Counted from the stretch's first letter, positions 11,116-23,555 are shown. The stretch is DNA of 64,000 bases from Dryococelus australis (GCA_029891345.1 CM056997.1:215613212-215677211), one strand, 5' to 3'. Program-made: numbers and translations. The notes: a model not told the origin generated them from the sequence alone.

Positions 11116-11865
11116 TTAATATAAGTGAAAATGTTGAACAACATCTGTCACCTGAAAAGCAATATTCTCGAAACATTGAAGTCGAACACCATAACTGAAA
11201 CAAAGCTTTATACAAATACAGACAGTGAAATATTTGTTGCTACCAAATGAAAGTATTTTTAAGCACAGCATAATTATGTAGACATCAGTCTTCTCAAACA
11301 CTGATATGGTATACTCTGTACAGGCAAAACCCTGATACCACAATGAACATGACGTCTCTGCGGAGTAAGTTTCAAGTGGCGTGCACTGATGTGCATATAC
11401 TGGAGATGGCGCAGTTTCGACAGTGACATTGTTTGCAGGACTTGTCATAGTACTGTTTAAAGATGAGATACAAATGTTAACATCTTCCATTTGCTGAGCT
11501 AGTGTTTCGTTCACAATGAGTTTGGCGATATTAAACTTTGTGACAATTTGTCGACGTGGTGAGAATTTTTTAACAGTTTTAGAATATCCCAAGAATAATA
11601 AATCAGTGTCATCACAGGAAGAACATTGATCGACGTTCTTGTTTTGCAGGTACGACAAAACTGTGTCCACTGACGATGGTCCACTGACATGTTTTCGTTT
11701 GCGGTTTTTTGTTGACGCTGTAGCTGCTGTGCACTCCGTGCATCAGGACGCTCTTCTCTCTCTCTCTTGCACGTCTCCGCCATCTTCTGGTGAGCTGTTA
11801 CAAGTTGAGGTAGTGAGATTTATATTGTCCTCACGATCGTCTCTTACATCCGCCACTTCTCGTCA
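11116..11865 (-). pseudogene. BESS-like partner gene of the Harbinger element
   Basis: On the minus strand one frame runs from about 11865 to 11116 with one TGA after a GAGA tract near 11750. It contains a Lys/Arg-rich patch (KNRKRKHVSG) and then DDTDLLFLGYSKTVKKFSP and IVTKFNIAKLIVNETLAQQ. This pattern resembles the BESS motif, a protein-interaction segment in the second protein encoded by many insect Harbinger elements. That partner usually has an N-terminal MADF or Myb-like DNA-binding domain, which is missing here. The convergent arrangement with the transposase at 10632-11000 fits a two-gene Harbinger element. The last 80 residues look non-homologous and may be read-through. Confidence 0.6.
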
Positions 11866-12013
11866 CAAACAATGAGCGATTTCGTGTAGCTGAAAATATT
11901 TCTAAGTCTCTTTCGGGTATGTTCGGCAGACTGCCCCCTCTCGAGTCGCAGGCACGTGCCGCGGAGTGGGCGTGGCTTACTGCTGCAGGAAACGGCTTTG
12001 GAGGAAAAAGGAT

Positions 12014-12037
12014 ACAGAACTAGAATACTAGTTCTGT
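12014..12037. repeat. Perfect 10-bp hairpin
   Basis: ACAGAACTAG and CTAGTTCTGT are exact inverted copies separated by AATA. It lies just beyond the Harbinger remnant. It could be part of an element end, but I see no matching partner on the other side. Confidence 0.8.
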
Positions 12038-12039
12038 GA

Positions 12040-13085
12040 GTTCAGTTTTGTCCGAATATATTCCAACACATTACATGTAATGCAGTTAAAGTAAATTTGT
12101 GGCGAAACCTTCGGAATTGTGAACTAGCCCGTATCAGATCTGAGAAACAAATAGTACATTATAAATTTGAACAGACCCTACTGGACCACTGGGAAAAAAT
12201 TACTTGCGAATCATTCATAATTGTAAATAGGAAAAAAAAAGGGGGGGGGGTTGGTTATAATTCCCCTTGTCAACACACACGAGATATTTGAAAACATTAA
12301 GTGATTATCACTAAAAAAATTAAACAATACATCACATGGAAGAATGTTTTCATATGTATGATAATTAGAGACCATGAAATGTCTCGAAATGAATGGCCTG
12401 TAGTCTAGACTTCACATTCCAATGGATACCCGATCAACTACTCTATATTCACTGTTTGTTTCTCCAGTCAGTGGCCAATATTACTCTAAAACATACAGCA
12501 CGCGATCCCAAACGTCTTCCTTGCCAGTTTCGTAATTACTTCGCACATTCCTGAGTGAGCCTTGTTAACTGTAATCCAATGCAAAGGTAGATTAGGTCTA
12601 TAAGTGTGTAAAGTTTAGCTTGTCCTCAAAATAATCCGCGCAGTTTTTCTGTTCCTGTTTTGTTCAGTTCATAAAGTAAAGGCCTATTTACATGCACCGA
12701 CATATCTTAACCAAATTTGGATTACAGTAAATAGTTATTGATTATTAAAGTGTTATTACACGAATTTACTACAGTGTTATCTGCGGGAGTGATTATAATC
12801 TCTTGAAAGATCTACGGTTATTTAAAAACCCTCAAAATATTCACTTTTTAAAACATAATACCATATAGAATACGTGTAGCGAGACACTAGATATATTTCG
12901 AAGGAAACTATTCGAATTAATGTGAACACGTCTTGATGCCTGTCGCATTTTATATATGAACGTATGCACCCAAATGTCAATAAAGATTATGTATTAAGAT
13001 GTAACTCAGTTTTCATTTTCCTTTATAGACGAATTGGAGTATTTATAAAATTGCTTTCATATTTCATGCGTATTATAGCACCATT
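12040..13085. other. No gene recognised
   Basis: AT-rich sequence. A run of nine or more G lies near 12241. I identify no coding frame or element. Confidence 0.6.
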
Positions 13086-13094
13086 ACGAAAAGT

Positions 13095-13130
13095 GTTATG
13101 AGCTCACTTTGGCGCGAACAGTTTATAGTA
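13095..13130. mobile_element. Possible MITE right end (solo terminus)
   Basis: GAGCTCACTTTGGCGCGAAC followed by AGTTTATAG matches the right terminus of the MITE family (GCTCACTTT..CGTGAACAGCCTATAG). I cannot find a matching left end upstream, so this is a truncated copy or a chance match. Confidence 0.4.
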
Positions 13131-14228
13131 CCGTTACATCTAAGCTGGTCAGTTCAACAGGACGTATTTTGTCATGATGTGGTTTCTCACCCAACTGCCT
13201 TCAATGGCGATTCGTGCTAGTAATGTTAAGTAAACCAATTTGAAAATGTGTGCTTTCTAGTAATTGGTCTCTCGATGTTTCGCGCCATGTTATGCGAATG
13301 CTAGCCATTGTGGCGTACAGAACTACCATTTGTTTGATAATATTTCACATTATGATCACAAACATAATTCGCCAACATTACATATATATAAACTTTCATA
13401 AATCTTTGTCAGTCGCACAACTACAAAATAAGCAACATATATACCAATGTGATGCTTGCGTTATATTGGACTGCCTTACACGAAACATTCACGCATATAA
13501 ATATTTACTAAATGAAAGTTTCATTTAAGTATTACCTTCCTTGCGGGATAAGATATTGCAGTTTCTAAGAATGAGTCCAAATTGGTTGACCAAAAACAGA
13601 AAATTTTACCGTTGGAAGAGCGTATTCAGTGCCTGTAAGAAATAAGTACACAAATAGAGATAGATAATTGCATTTTTAATAACACATCTACCACCATCTG
13701 ACTTGAAGTCCCAGCACTTTGACCTCATACCTACCAAAATCGTAGAGGTTATAGTTGGGAGAGAGGAGGTATGTTTTAAAGATTAGTAATATGATATGCA
13801 GTAAAATGAAAAGTTACTCAGCCAGAGTTCCAAAATGTCGTACAGGAAGGTCTTTCCTGATCCACACAAGTCCAATTTCGGAGAGGATGTTTAACAATTT
13901 TTAATTATTTATCACCATTTTGTTCAACTCTCTAAGGCTTTCTCCTCCGTTTATTAGGTTTGGTAGTGCAAGTTAGAAAATGAATAATTTCACAATAACA
14001 ATTTAATTTGTAATGTTGTGAGTAGTATATAAAAAAATTATTTTGGAGCAAAGGTATGGGGGATAGGCGCGGAAGAGCCGCCCACCGCCATGTTGAAATT
14101 TCCCTTGGTACCCTCTTTTTCCTTCGAAATATCCATGTTTTCCTCAAAATCGACTAAATGTCCCTAAAAATGTAGATTTTAAGTAAAAATGTTCCTTTTT
14201 CCCCTAAAAAATTCCCATTTTCCCAAGC
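13131..14228. other. No gene recognised
   Basis: The 18-base word AACAGGACGTATTTTGTC at 13156 recurs exactly at 15366. Otherwise I see only AT-rich DNA with short, unconvincing frames. Confidence 0.55.
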
Positions 14229-14710
14229 AGATCAGTGACCCTGGGTAGAAGATTGAGACGGATCAGCGACCCAGGGTCACGGATCAACGACCCCAGCGAC
14301 AGGGATCAGAGACCCCAGGGGCAGCAGAGCAGGACCAGGACCTTTGCCCTTGACCTTTGACATTTGACCCAAAAAAATTCAAAAAAGTAAAAAAAATCGA
14401 CAAAATTCCAAACAATAAAAAAAAATCCCAGAAAGCATATTATAAAAAGTACTAAAAAATCATTTCAAACGTATTTAAAAACGTATTTCTAAATTGTTGA
14501 AAATGTATCATCAACAATTTATCAAAAAGTCATTTATAAAACTTAAAACAATGTAGTAAGAAATGTGTTATTAAAAATACATGCAAAAATAATTTTAAAA
14601 GTATGTAAAATATTATTTAAAAATTTAAATAAATAATTATTAAAAATCATTAAAAAATGTAATAACAAATTAACTTTCCAGAGGTCACCCCTCGCCCATA
14701 GACATACATC
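14229..14710. repeat. GATCAGCGACC repeats and AT-rich block
   Basis: GATCAG(T/C)GACC and GATCA(A/G)(C/A)GACCCC recur four times between 14230 and 14315. A perfect 12-bp inverted pair (GTGACCCTGGGT at 14235, ACCCAGGGTCAC at 14269) lies within them. TGACCTTTGACATTTGACCC follows near 14350, then an AT-rich block of TTAAAAATTATT-like words. A similar TGACC plus AT-rich arrangement occurs near 58320-58510. Confidence 0.65.
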
Positions 14711-14767
14711 ATCTTGGTAGGTGGCCACCATCTTGGTAGGCGACCACCATCTTGGTAGATATCACCT
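14711..14767. repeat. 19-bp tandem repeat, three copies
   Basis: ATCTTGGTAGGTGGCCACC-like units start at 14711, 14730 and 14749, directly ahead of the 116-bp array. Confidence 0.85.
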
Positions 14768-15345
14768 GTCCGCCATATTGGATGCAGGTAAACATGACCT
14801 CAAACCCATGACCTTGAATGACCTTGAAAACCAAAACTCGAGAAAAAAATACACAAAAGTCAACAAGCATATTACAACTAACTACTACCGCCATATTAAA
14901 TGAGGTGGCCTGAATGAGACCCCGTGATCTTAAATTACCTTGAAAACAAAAACTAAAGAAAAATTCATAAAAGTCAGCATGCACATTACAATACTACATA
15001 CTACCACCATATTAGATGCAGACTACATTGACCTTGACATCATGACATTCAGTGACCTTGAAAACAATAACACGCAATACAATACATTAAAGTCATCAAG
15101 CATATTACATTAAAGACTACTGCCATCATATTAGGTGCAGACTACCTTAACCTTGACCCCATAACCATGAATGACGTTGAAAAATCAAAACTCGATAAAA
15201 AACACATAAAAGTCTACAAGTACACTACACCACCATAATAGATGCAGACTATGTTGACCTTATCCCCGTGATTTTGAATGACCTTGAAAACAGACACACT
15301 TAATAAAATACATAAAAGTCTGCAAGGATAATACATTACACACTC
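14768..15345. repeat. Diverged 116-bp satellite, about five copies
   Basis: CCTTGAAAAC-like landmarks occur at 14822, 14938, 15056, 15175 and 15282, giving spacings of 116, 118, 119 and 107 bases. Each unit also has a GCCATATTRGATGCAG-like start and an AAAGTC(A/T)NCAAG segment near its end. TGACCTTGA is present intact at 14809, 14819, 15029, 15053 and 15279. The copies are well diverged, so the array is old. Confidence 0.8.
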
Positions 15346-15649
15346 GGTGATTAAGCATTCCGCCTAACAGGACGTATTTTGTCCAGAAGGGCGAGACACT
15401 GAGGACGACTCGGGCGCGCGTATCACATGCGTCATCGTCTCTACGTGCAAGGTACTAAACAAGTGTGCAGTCTTTTCTTCAAAACGTACCTCTGAGACAA
15501 CTTTAAAATTAGGCATATTTCATAAAATATTTGCTACATTTTCTTATTACCAAACAATAAAGTAAAATATATATTTAGCTTCTAGTTTCTTGTCGTGCAT
15601 TTACATCGAAATCCCATTTTCATAAACTGAGCTTTCACCCATGCACTTA
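15346..15649. other. No gene recognised
   Basis: This stretch holds the second copy of the 18-base word shared with 13156, and otherwise nothing I recognise. Confidence 0.55.
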
Positions 15650-15962
15650 AACGGTAATACTTAATATCTGTTTACATTTGGACAGCTTCGTTTGGCGTGA
15701 TGGGTGTGGTTGTGAATTGAACCAGGCTTTAGTGTGAATCGTCCAACGGAAACCTTGGAGTGAGTGAAGACATTTGGCTGGCTCTTAACAGCGGGGTCTT
15801 GAGAGCCGATGAGGGTGATTGAGGTGAGTATGGAACGGCGCCGGTATAAGGGACGGGGGAAACGGGAGATCCCCGAGAAAACCCGCTGACCAACGACATC
15901 GTCTGGCACGATTCTCACTTGCGAAAATCCAGTGACCCGGCCGGGGATTGAACCAGGTTCGC
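15650..15962 (-). mobile_element. tRNA-derived SINE, minus strand
   Basis: Read on the minus strand, the head carries a B-box-like GGTTCAATCCCCGG. It is followed by the family body: GGATTTTCGCAAGTGAGAAT, CGTGCCAGACGATG, GCGGGTTTTCTCGGGGATCT, CCCTCATCGGCTCTCAAGAC. The same body occurs at 45460-45725 and in part at 38722-39050. SINEs are short non-coding elements transcribed by RNA polymerase III and copied by a LINE's machinery. Confidence 0.8.
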
Positions 15963-16839
15963 CTTGGTGGGAGGAAGGGAAACCTTTGAAAATGCTTTTG
16001 GTAACGAGTATAGATAATCGTGCAGTTAGTATTTTCTACCCGTTGCAGCGCCCGTCCGAGTCCATCGCATTACTGAAGGACGAGGGAGCTCAACAGGGCC
16101 ACGATGTCTGGCGCGAGCAGTAGTGCGAACTGCAAGCAGGGGCAACCACACACAGCCAGGCGGACTATGAAGCAGTTGAATGGGGAATTCACCTGACTGC
16201 CTGTTCTTTTGTCTCGGCACTAGACAAGCCTTGTTTAAAAAAATAGTCTACTTGGCTTATTTATTCAAACAAATGACCGCTTACGAAATAAAATTGACTT
16301 CATTTTGTATTCGGGAAAAAATATCTTTGGAAAGCAAGGTTAGGGTGCAAACACGTTGATATTGTTTTTAATAATGTATTATTCGTAGTTACACTTATCG
16401 ATTACATGAAAAGAAAATATAGTTTGACTAAATGTAATACACTGCAAATACATTATATTGTTTCCTATATAATTTCTATGTCATATGTCTTCTCTTTTGC
16501 ATGCTGGTTATTTGTTTTCATTTGCTCACCAAACATTTAATTATAGTGCTGGAAGTATTAACACTGACAAGAGAGCTGGAGCCTCTGTTACAGATCACAA
16601 GATTAACTGAAGCTGAGTATTTGCAAGTTTCATAAGAAAAAAAAATTCTCACAAAGACTCATGGTTCTAAACATAATCATAATTCAGTCGGCAAGTTGAA
16701 ACATGATAGGGAAATTTGTAAGACACGTACAGAACCCGTATTTCACGTCATACCTAAATGGCATCTGCAAGTAATATATGATATTCGTTGGCCACAAAAT
16801 TAACATTAACAGTGAACAGAGATGAAAAATGTATGTAAT
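15963..16839. other. No gene recognised
   Basis: AT-rich sequence without a recognisable gene or repeat. Confidence 0.6.
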
Positions 16840-17145
16840 TCTTTAAATGATCAATGTAGATGGGAAATACTGTATGCAGGTGAAACACAGCTGTAAGTTA
16901 ACACCAGTAACATGAGAGAGACATAAGCGGCGGTTAACAACTAAGGTCTTCAAAGCTGATAGTGTCGAAGAGAGGTACAGATGGAGCAGCGACAGAAAAC
17001 TGAGTATCGGGAGTACCCCGACACTACCCACTGGCTAACAGCAACGCCCGCCACGTTTCCTACACGTGAAAATCCGGATGTGACCCCGGTTTGTCGTGGT
17101 GCAAGGCGAGTAGCCTGACAGTTACAATACCACAGCACCTACAAG
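16840..17145 (-). mobile_element. Diverged tRNA-derived SINE, minus strand
   Basis: On the minus strand the head GTGGTATTGTAACTGTCAGG (A-box region) and CTACTCGCCTTGCACCACGA precede ACATCCGGATTTTCACGTG and GGAAACGTGGCGGGCGTTG. This is the same plan as the SINEs at 38055, 38722 and 45460. The tail is diverged and the end is uncertain. Confidence 0.65.
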
Positions 17146-20100
17146 CGATTACAAACTTTAAAAATACACATCCTTTTTTTTGGCGAGCTGGTATTCCCAG
17201 AGGAATAACTTTCCTATCCTATTGTAAAAGCGACGAGAGAAACGTGAGGCTCCATATTAAAGATATTTAACTTGAATATTAGTGCTTCGTTAAGTAAGCA
17301 AGAAAGGCAGATAATCTTGCTTCCTTGAATACCTCTATGTCAAATGATGTAACGCAATTTATATCAAATGTTTGAACGCAGATAGTGCGAGCTGACGTGG
17401 TTGGAATTTTGGGCTGAAATGCTTGTTAAAAATGTTTTAAATTCACTTACAGTGCACGAAAGCGTGAAAATAATGGCCGTGGGATTGTCTAGTATAGCCA
17501 TGGTAGTCAAATATACAGATTTCTCCTGAACATAACTGCTGTGTTAGTGTTAGCGAGCGAGGAGGTGGTTTCAGGTCGGAAATACAGCAGCGAAACAAAC
17601 CCTGCAGCTCACATCATTATGTTTGGGCTACAGTATTGTAGAAGGCCACAGACAGTTCCTTCAATCCCCGTTCTCCAGTTTCCTAGAGGACTGTGCTTTG
17701 TAAAAGTTATCGTATAAAGCGAAGAAAAAATGCATATTATGGACGAATAAATGAACTAACGTATACATTTTTTTAAATCTGCCACTTGAACTTGTCAACG
17801 CTGTCAGAAAACAAGCGAAATGCCCTCGAGTCTCTTAGTTTTACAATATATTTAATTGAAAACTGGCTGCCGATCAAAATATTAAATCTAGTTTTTAACA
17901 AACAGCTATCATACATTTTTCTGTATGGGAAATTTTATAGAGCATATATGAAGAGAATAAAGAGTCCTAAAAAAATTGTTTTGATTCATTGTGTCGATAT
18001 TTTAATGATTGAGAATATGCACACAATTTAACCCTAAGAGTCAGTATATTTGCGCATATGAGTACCCAATTTATTAATGATAAAAAGAAAGTTAAGCTGA
18101 ATTGCTTTGATAATGCCTATATTATTTTTTGTTAAACCACATTTATCGTACAAATACCGGTCAAGAAACTATTTTTCCAGATGTTGTGTAATATACAACT
18201 TTTTTTTTTTAAAGCACTGATAAAGTCTCACATCATTCGATGGCTTATTTACAACATGCTGTGTTATTTGTATCAAATTTCCAATAACATTTACTAGTAC
18301 ATGTGCAATACTTCAAAAGTGTATGGACTTCCCCCCCCCCCTTTTTTTTTTGTTTTTTCGTTCCTTCGTTGCGCGGTTCTGTGGTTATAGAATAATAATC
18401 AAAACGTTCATGTCGTCGCCATGTTAAAAATAAATGACCGACTCACGTAAAACATATAAGTTTATTTGGTCAGCATAGTGAATCTTGTTTGCCAAACTAG
18501 GTAGTATCAGGTTTATTGTTTCCCGACATTTGACACCATATATTTTCTTCTTGTAGAGGTACCTTACAATATTGCAGACTAAGGAGACAATGCACCAGTA
18601 TGTTTAATACTTGTAGGTGATACGTTCAACACACCAAGTTTGGTTGAAATTTATCAAACAGTGTGCTACATGCTGTATACTAAATGAACCTAAAATATTT
18701 ATATAGTCACCGTGTCAAAATGAAGTTTCTTACACATTTAAATCGAATATGTTATCATGGCATGCACAGTATTAGATAGAGTAAAAAAAATTGCTTGGAA
18801 TTGGTCACATCGTTTCATAGATACAGAATAGTTATCAAAATGTCTATATTGCAACCAATTAAAACTAAATGCCTGAACCAATTAATTCATATCAGGATAC
18901 TTCTTGTTTGTCAACTTTGGTAGAAATGGGTAGATTGTTTACCGTGTTACCATAAAATAACTTTATTTTTTCATGTGTGAGCTATATTACAAAATGATGA
19001 ATGAAAATGGTTATTAATTGGCATATTTACAGTAGTGTATTTAGTCGATACTTTCTTCATATCAAATGTAGTCGAATTATATATATATCAAATTTAAAAA
19101 CAAATATTAGTATGGCGCCGTTGTGAAAATACAGTAAGTGCCACATTGTTCTTAGTTGTATATGGTACCATGGCCTACTATAGACATAAAAGGTACCAGC
19201 AGCCTGCAAAATGTGGCAGCAATCTATTGTGTAATTTCCGAGATATGATGTTCAAAGCTTATTGTTTTCACGATGGCGAACCAATAAGAACGTACCTTCC
19301 TAAATTAAAGACGTACGTGTTCAACTGTTAAAATATACTATTAGGTTTTAACTAGTAAAATAATTCCCCAGATATGAAATTGCACCCTGCTGTATTAAAA
19401 TAACAACCCTTTTGGAATTAAGCAAACGGCTTGCAGAACATTGTAAAAATCAGATGTCCTTGCTAAGTTCAATATGTGCACCAAATTTGGTGAAATATGT
19501 TTCACAGGATCGAATGTTACTTTGAGGGGACATACAGTACATCATTGACAGACATTTGTATGATTATATAAGCTAATTTTTCCAACGAAAGTAGCTCAAC
19601 ATTGAATGGAAGTGAAAGTGAATTGAACATTTAAAGTCAATCTAGAAATTATGGGGGGATTATCCGTTATTTCGAATTATTAAACAATTGTTAGCAGCAG
19701 CATTAATTTTCGAAATAAACTATTTACAACCGCAAAAAAAGTCTCATAAGAAAAAATTAATAAACTGTTTAAATATTATAAGCTATGTATAAGGTTTCCT
19801 TTTTTTGTTGTTGCTGTTCTTGTTGTTAATGTTTAAATGGATTCAGAAAGTGTTTCGTATAACTAGTGGCGTACCCTGTTAGGTTTCCTTGCATTTTTTC
19901 GTAGTTTCACAAAATTCTTTGTGGAAGCCATTATTTTTGCTTTTGCTTCAATATTATAGCTTTATGATATGTACTTAAGATTATGTTGGTCCAGCGATGC
20001 AATGAGGTAGGCTACCGTTTAAACAAAAACGTTCAGTTTGACTCCATGCTACGTACACTAACGCAGAAGAAAACAATGAGAATAATAAGTCTGGCGGATG

Positions 20101-20935
20101 AACGTTTGCTTCCACCTGAGATATAATTTATGTTACGCCACATACAAAAACCTCTACTGGATTCACGATGGAAAATGTTTTATTGTCTTCTCTAAAACAT
20201 GCAGTAGTAAGTCATTTTCTTGCTTCGCATCCAGTACAACAAATATTTTCTGATTTCTGGAATGGGGATACTTTATTATGTAATCATGTTCCAATCGTAT
20301 TTTCGCTTATATTCACGATACATTTACACGTCATACTGTATGATTGTTTAGTTTTGTGTTGAGTGTACGACGTCAAGATTCCGATTCACGTAAATCATAC
20401 AGGCTACGTAAAGGAACATACATTATGTGTTGTCATGATCACGGACAGCACACGCAGCGACGTGAGCAGAGCTCAAGGCTGGTGGCAGTGAATATACAGC
20501 CGTTAGATGGCGCAGGCTGAGTTGGCCAGCTGTTAAAGCAGTCTGCTTGTCTACGTGGGTCCGTCGCAGATCAGAGTGCCACTGCAGCTGAACTGACGCC
20601 ATCAACGTGGTTAGCATACGCCACGATAGAAGGGAAGAGTGTACAGATAGATAGAGAGAACCTCGCAGGGTTGCCATGTGTACAAGTCATTGTGAGTCAA
20701 TGTACAGGAACTTACGACAACCCATTACTTCATGCTGCGAGGCGCGTGGCGAGTGGAAAGGCCTTTTAATTGCCCCTGACCATGAGGAAATAGAGATCAA
20801 GTTAATATCTGTCATAACCACAGCGAAAATACATTGAAAGTGAAGAGACTCGATTTTGCTTCGGAAAAAATCGGGAAATCTGTTCAAGTATTGTTTTTTC
20901 TCTTGCAAGAATGCTGACATGCGTACATAATCTGC
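17146..20935. other. No gene recognised (3.8 kb)
   Basis: Mostly AT-rich DNA. Phrases such as CACCAAGTTTGGTTGAAAT (near 18632) and CACCAAATTTGGTGAAATAT (near 19478) suggest a decayed repeat between 18.5 and 19.6 kb. A GC-richer patch at 20430-20760 has no recognisable coding content. The frames at 17786-18031 and 20168-20362 look like chance. Confidence 0.5.
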
Positions 20936-21173
20936 TAAACGCTGTCACGGTAAAAATGAGCACTTTTGAGGCACTAGTTACTTTATTTTTCCAGTGTTTT
21001 TTTTATTCTTTTACCACCTTTTTAACTAAATATGACCATGTAAGTAATAACCACAGTGTAAATATTACAGCGCACTCTGAAGCGAATGCCCAAGGCTAAA
21101 GTAATATATATTTATTGACTATTATTCCAAATAGAAGTGCTTTCAAAAGTGCTCAATTTACAATGATGGCCTA
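20936..21173. mobile_element. MITE, subfamily A copy 2
   Basis: The left end CGCTGTCACGGTAAAAATGA leads to GCACTTTTGAGGC. The right end reads TTTCAAAAGTGCTCAATTTA then CAATGATGGCCTATA. The interior GGCTAAAGTAATATATATTT and ATTGACTATTATTCCAAAT matches the copy at 34515-34601 and aligns with that at 52011-52251. Length is about 238 bases, with no coding capacity. Confidence 0.75.
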
Positions 21174-21599
21174 TAAAATGCAGGCATTCACGGCATAGAT
21201 AGATACACGCCAACTTACAAATGAAAGGCTCTTGGCAAGGAGGTTTGTGCAGTTAAACTGTATGTATTCTATCCCTGTGCGTGTGATGTGGCAGGTAGAA
21301 AAGACATACAATGCCTATCAATGATTTACAAACACCATGCTGTTATGAATCTTACTTCAAATATTTTGCAGGAAAGATTTGCCAACAAAATCAAAATGAA
21401 TAAAACAAAATGTAAATTGTAGATTTGAGAAACACGTTGAGTCCATATATAAATACAAAAAATAAAATAACGTGTTTAAAAAATTATTAAACCCCAAATA
21501 ATTCATACGAAACATTACAATTAACAAATATTTTCATACATTCTAATGACTCCCGTAGTACTTCCCATATAGTGCAAAGTGCCGTAAAATGATATAAAA

Positions 21600-22440
21600 G
21601 TACAAACATGCTTAGACAAACTGAGGAGTGGATGGCCAAACGTACTTTCGCGTAGAGAAGAAAGTTATATTGTGAAACAAATCCGCCAGAGATCTTTTAC
21701 TAGTCCATGCGCTGTTGCAAGAGACCTACGAAATACTTTCAAAGTCACTGTAACCAATGTAAGTGAGAAAAGTATTCAGCAATAGTGACTATAATGCAAG
21801 AACACCACAGAAGTAATCGTACAGAGGCAAATGTAATTATAAGAAGAGACTTAACTCCACGAAGGAATATTTACAGACGTAATATTTCCAGATGAGAGTA
21901 AATTCAAGGTTTTCGATCATGACAGTCCGCTAAAAGTGTGGAGAGAGATAAATCCCCAACATTCTCGTCCTACCGTCAAGCATGGAGAGGGTTCAGTTAT
22001 GGTGTGAGGGTGCATGAGTGCATGTGGTGTAGGTGAACTGACGTTTATATATTGACTATTGAATCAATAAAACTACATTGACCTGTTTAAACATCATTTG
22101 CCACCTAATGCCATTCAACTTAATGTAGTAATGCACATTTTACCAGGATAATGGCAATTAGCAAAAAACATGTGCAACACTAATATGGCTGCTGTATAAT
22201 TGTCCTAATGTAATAGAAACTGCACCCCAATCCTCAAACTTAAATTCAATAGAACATATTTGGGCAAAAAAAGACATTAAGCTCCGAAAACATCATATTT
22301 CAAGCATGCAGGACTTGAAGGAGAACATCCTTCATGAGTGGAACAATATCCCTCCGAGTGACATGCAAACGGTAGTAAAGTCAATGCCAGCACGTTTGAG
22401 AAGCGTTCTGAAGTACAAGGGAGGGCATGCTAAATATTAA
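21600..22440 (+). pseudogene. Tc1-like transposase pseudogene
   Basis: Tc1 transposases excise and insert their element at TA sites. Several plus-strand pieces are recognisable in order: an N-terminal DNA-binding part (RPNVLSRREESYIVKQIRQ), then VFDHDSPLKVWREINPQHSR, TVKHGEGSVMVWGCMSACGV and, at the end, KSMPARLRSVLKYKGGHAKY before a stop at 22440. Multiple stops and frameshifts lie between them, and the second-Asp and DxNPxE regions are badly damaged. The span is close to a full-length transposase, so this is an old, inactive copy. I found no clear terminal inverted repeats. Confidence 0.85.
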
Positions 22441-23169
22441 ATGGAGAAGTTATTTTGTTTATGTTTATGTACGAAAACATTTGTTCTTCGTACATAGATG
22501 TATGAAGATTTCTGATTCGGGAAACGTGAATTTATTTACATTTGTGTAATATATTACTTTGTTTCTTTTATAAGGAATGTTGTTTATTTGTTGTATTTGA
22601 TGAAATGGAATACAAGATACAGCTGGATACATACGTGTGTGTCAACATAATTGCTTATTGAACAGAAGTCGTGAGAGGTACAGGAAGTATGAATATTTGT
22701 TATCGTCACTGTATATACATATTAGGACCTGTTCTATTTGAAAATGCTTTCCGCGGTATTCTTCAAACACAAGAATGATTTAGTGTCAGTCTTAATTTGA
22801 CCTTACTTTAATTCTTACACAATTTGAACAACTGTTAAGCTGGTAGAGACTACTGACATCAGACTTAATAGACACAGATCTGCCCATCACTGACATCTAG
22901 AATGTTTTCAGTCCTAAAACCAAAACAACTTAAACATTGCATATATGTGGTCACGGGTAGAAGTATAAGGACAGTGGTAGAGAGCAATTTTTGACATTCG
23001 TAGATAAGCTTAGCCTAAAGGCAGAAATTATGTAATCAGCCAAGTTTAATGTTACTTAGTAAGTTACAATATGGCATCACAAAACAAACAACATAAACTA
23101 TGGTATCACTGCATAATACTTCATCATCTGTCTCCAGTTCTTATAAACACTGGACATACATCAGCAAAG
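22441..23169. other. No gene recognised
   Basis: AT-rich DNA between two Tc1-type remnants. It may include decayed element ends but shows no clear structure. Confidence 0.55.
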
Positions 23170-23555
23170 TGTTGATCATTGTTCACTCCACAGTTATTTG
23201 TTAACTCCCCTTTATGCCAACAACGCCCATCAGTCTATTTAGCTCTGAATTAACCAGTTTTCTAGTAAAGTCTGGCCCAATGCTATTACAATTTGGTAGA
23301 AACGGCTCGTTTGTGTTTTGCTGGAAAAAAATGTTTTTTTTTTTCTCACTCTTCTCTCCAATTCCTCCAGGAGATTTTCAGTTGGGGTTTAGGTCAGGTG
23401 AGAGTGATTGGGTATTGTATGGCGTATGGGGTGTGTTGTAGACGATCCATTTTGCAGTATGCTTGGGGTCACTGTCATGTTAGAAATAGAATACCATTAG
23501 GTTTCTGGAGATCGACCTTGAATTTAATTCCTACTGGATGTGTTATTTAGTTTCG
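23170..23555 (-). pseudogene. Second Tc1/mariner-type transposase fragment
   Basis: Minus-strand pieces read DSDPKHTAKWIVYNTP and SLSPDLNP around 23400-23490, the second-Asp and third-acid regions of a DDE transposase. TPTENLLEELERRVRK follows after a frameshift near 23380, and LGQTLLEN later near 23260. Only the C-terminal third is present. Orientation is opposite to the copy at 21600-22440, so it is a separate insertion. Confidence 0.75.
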
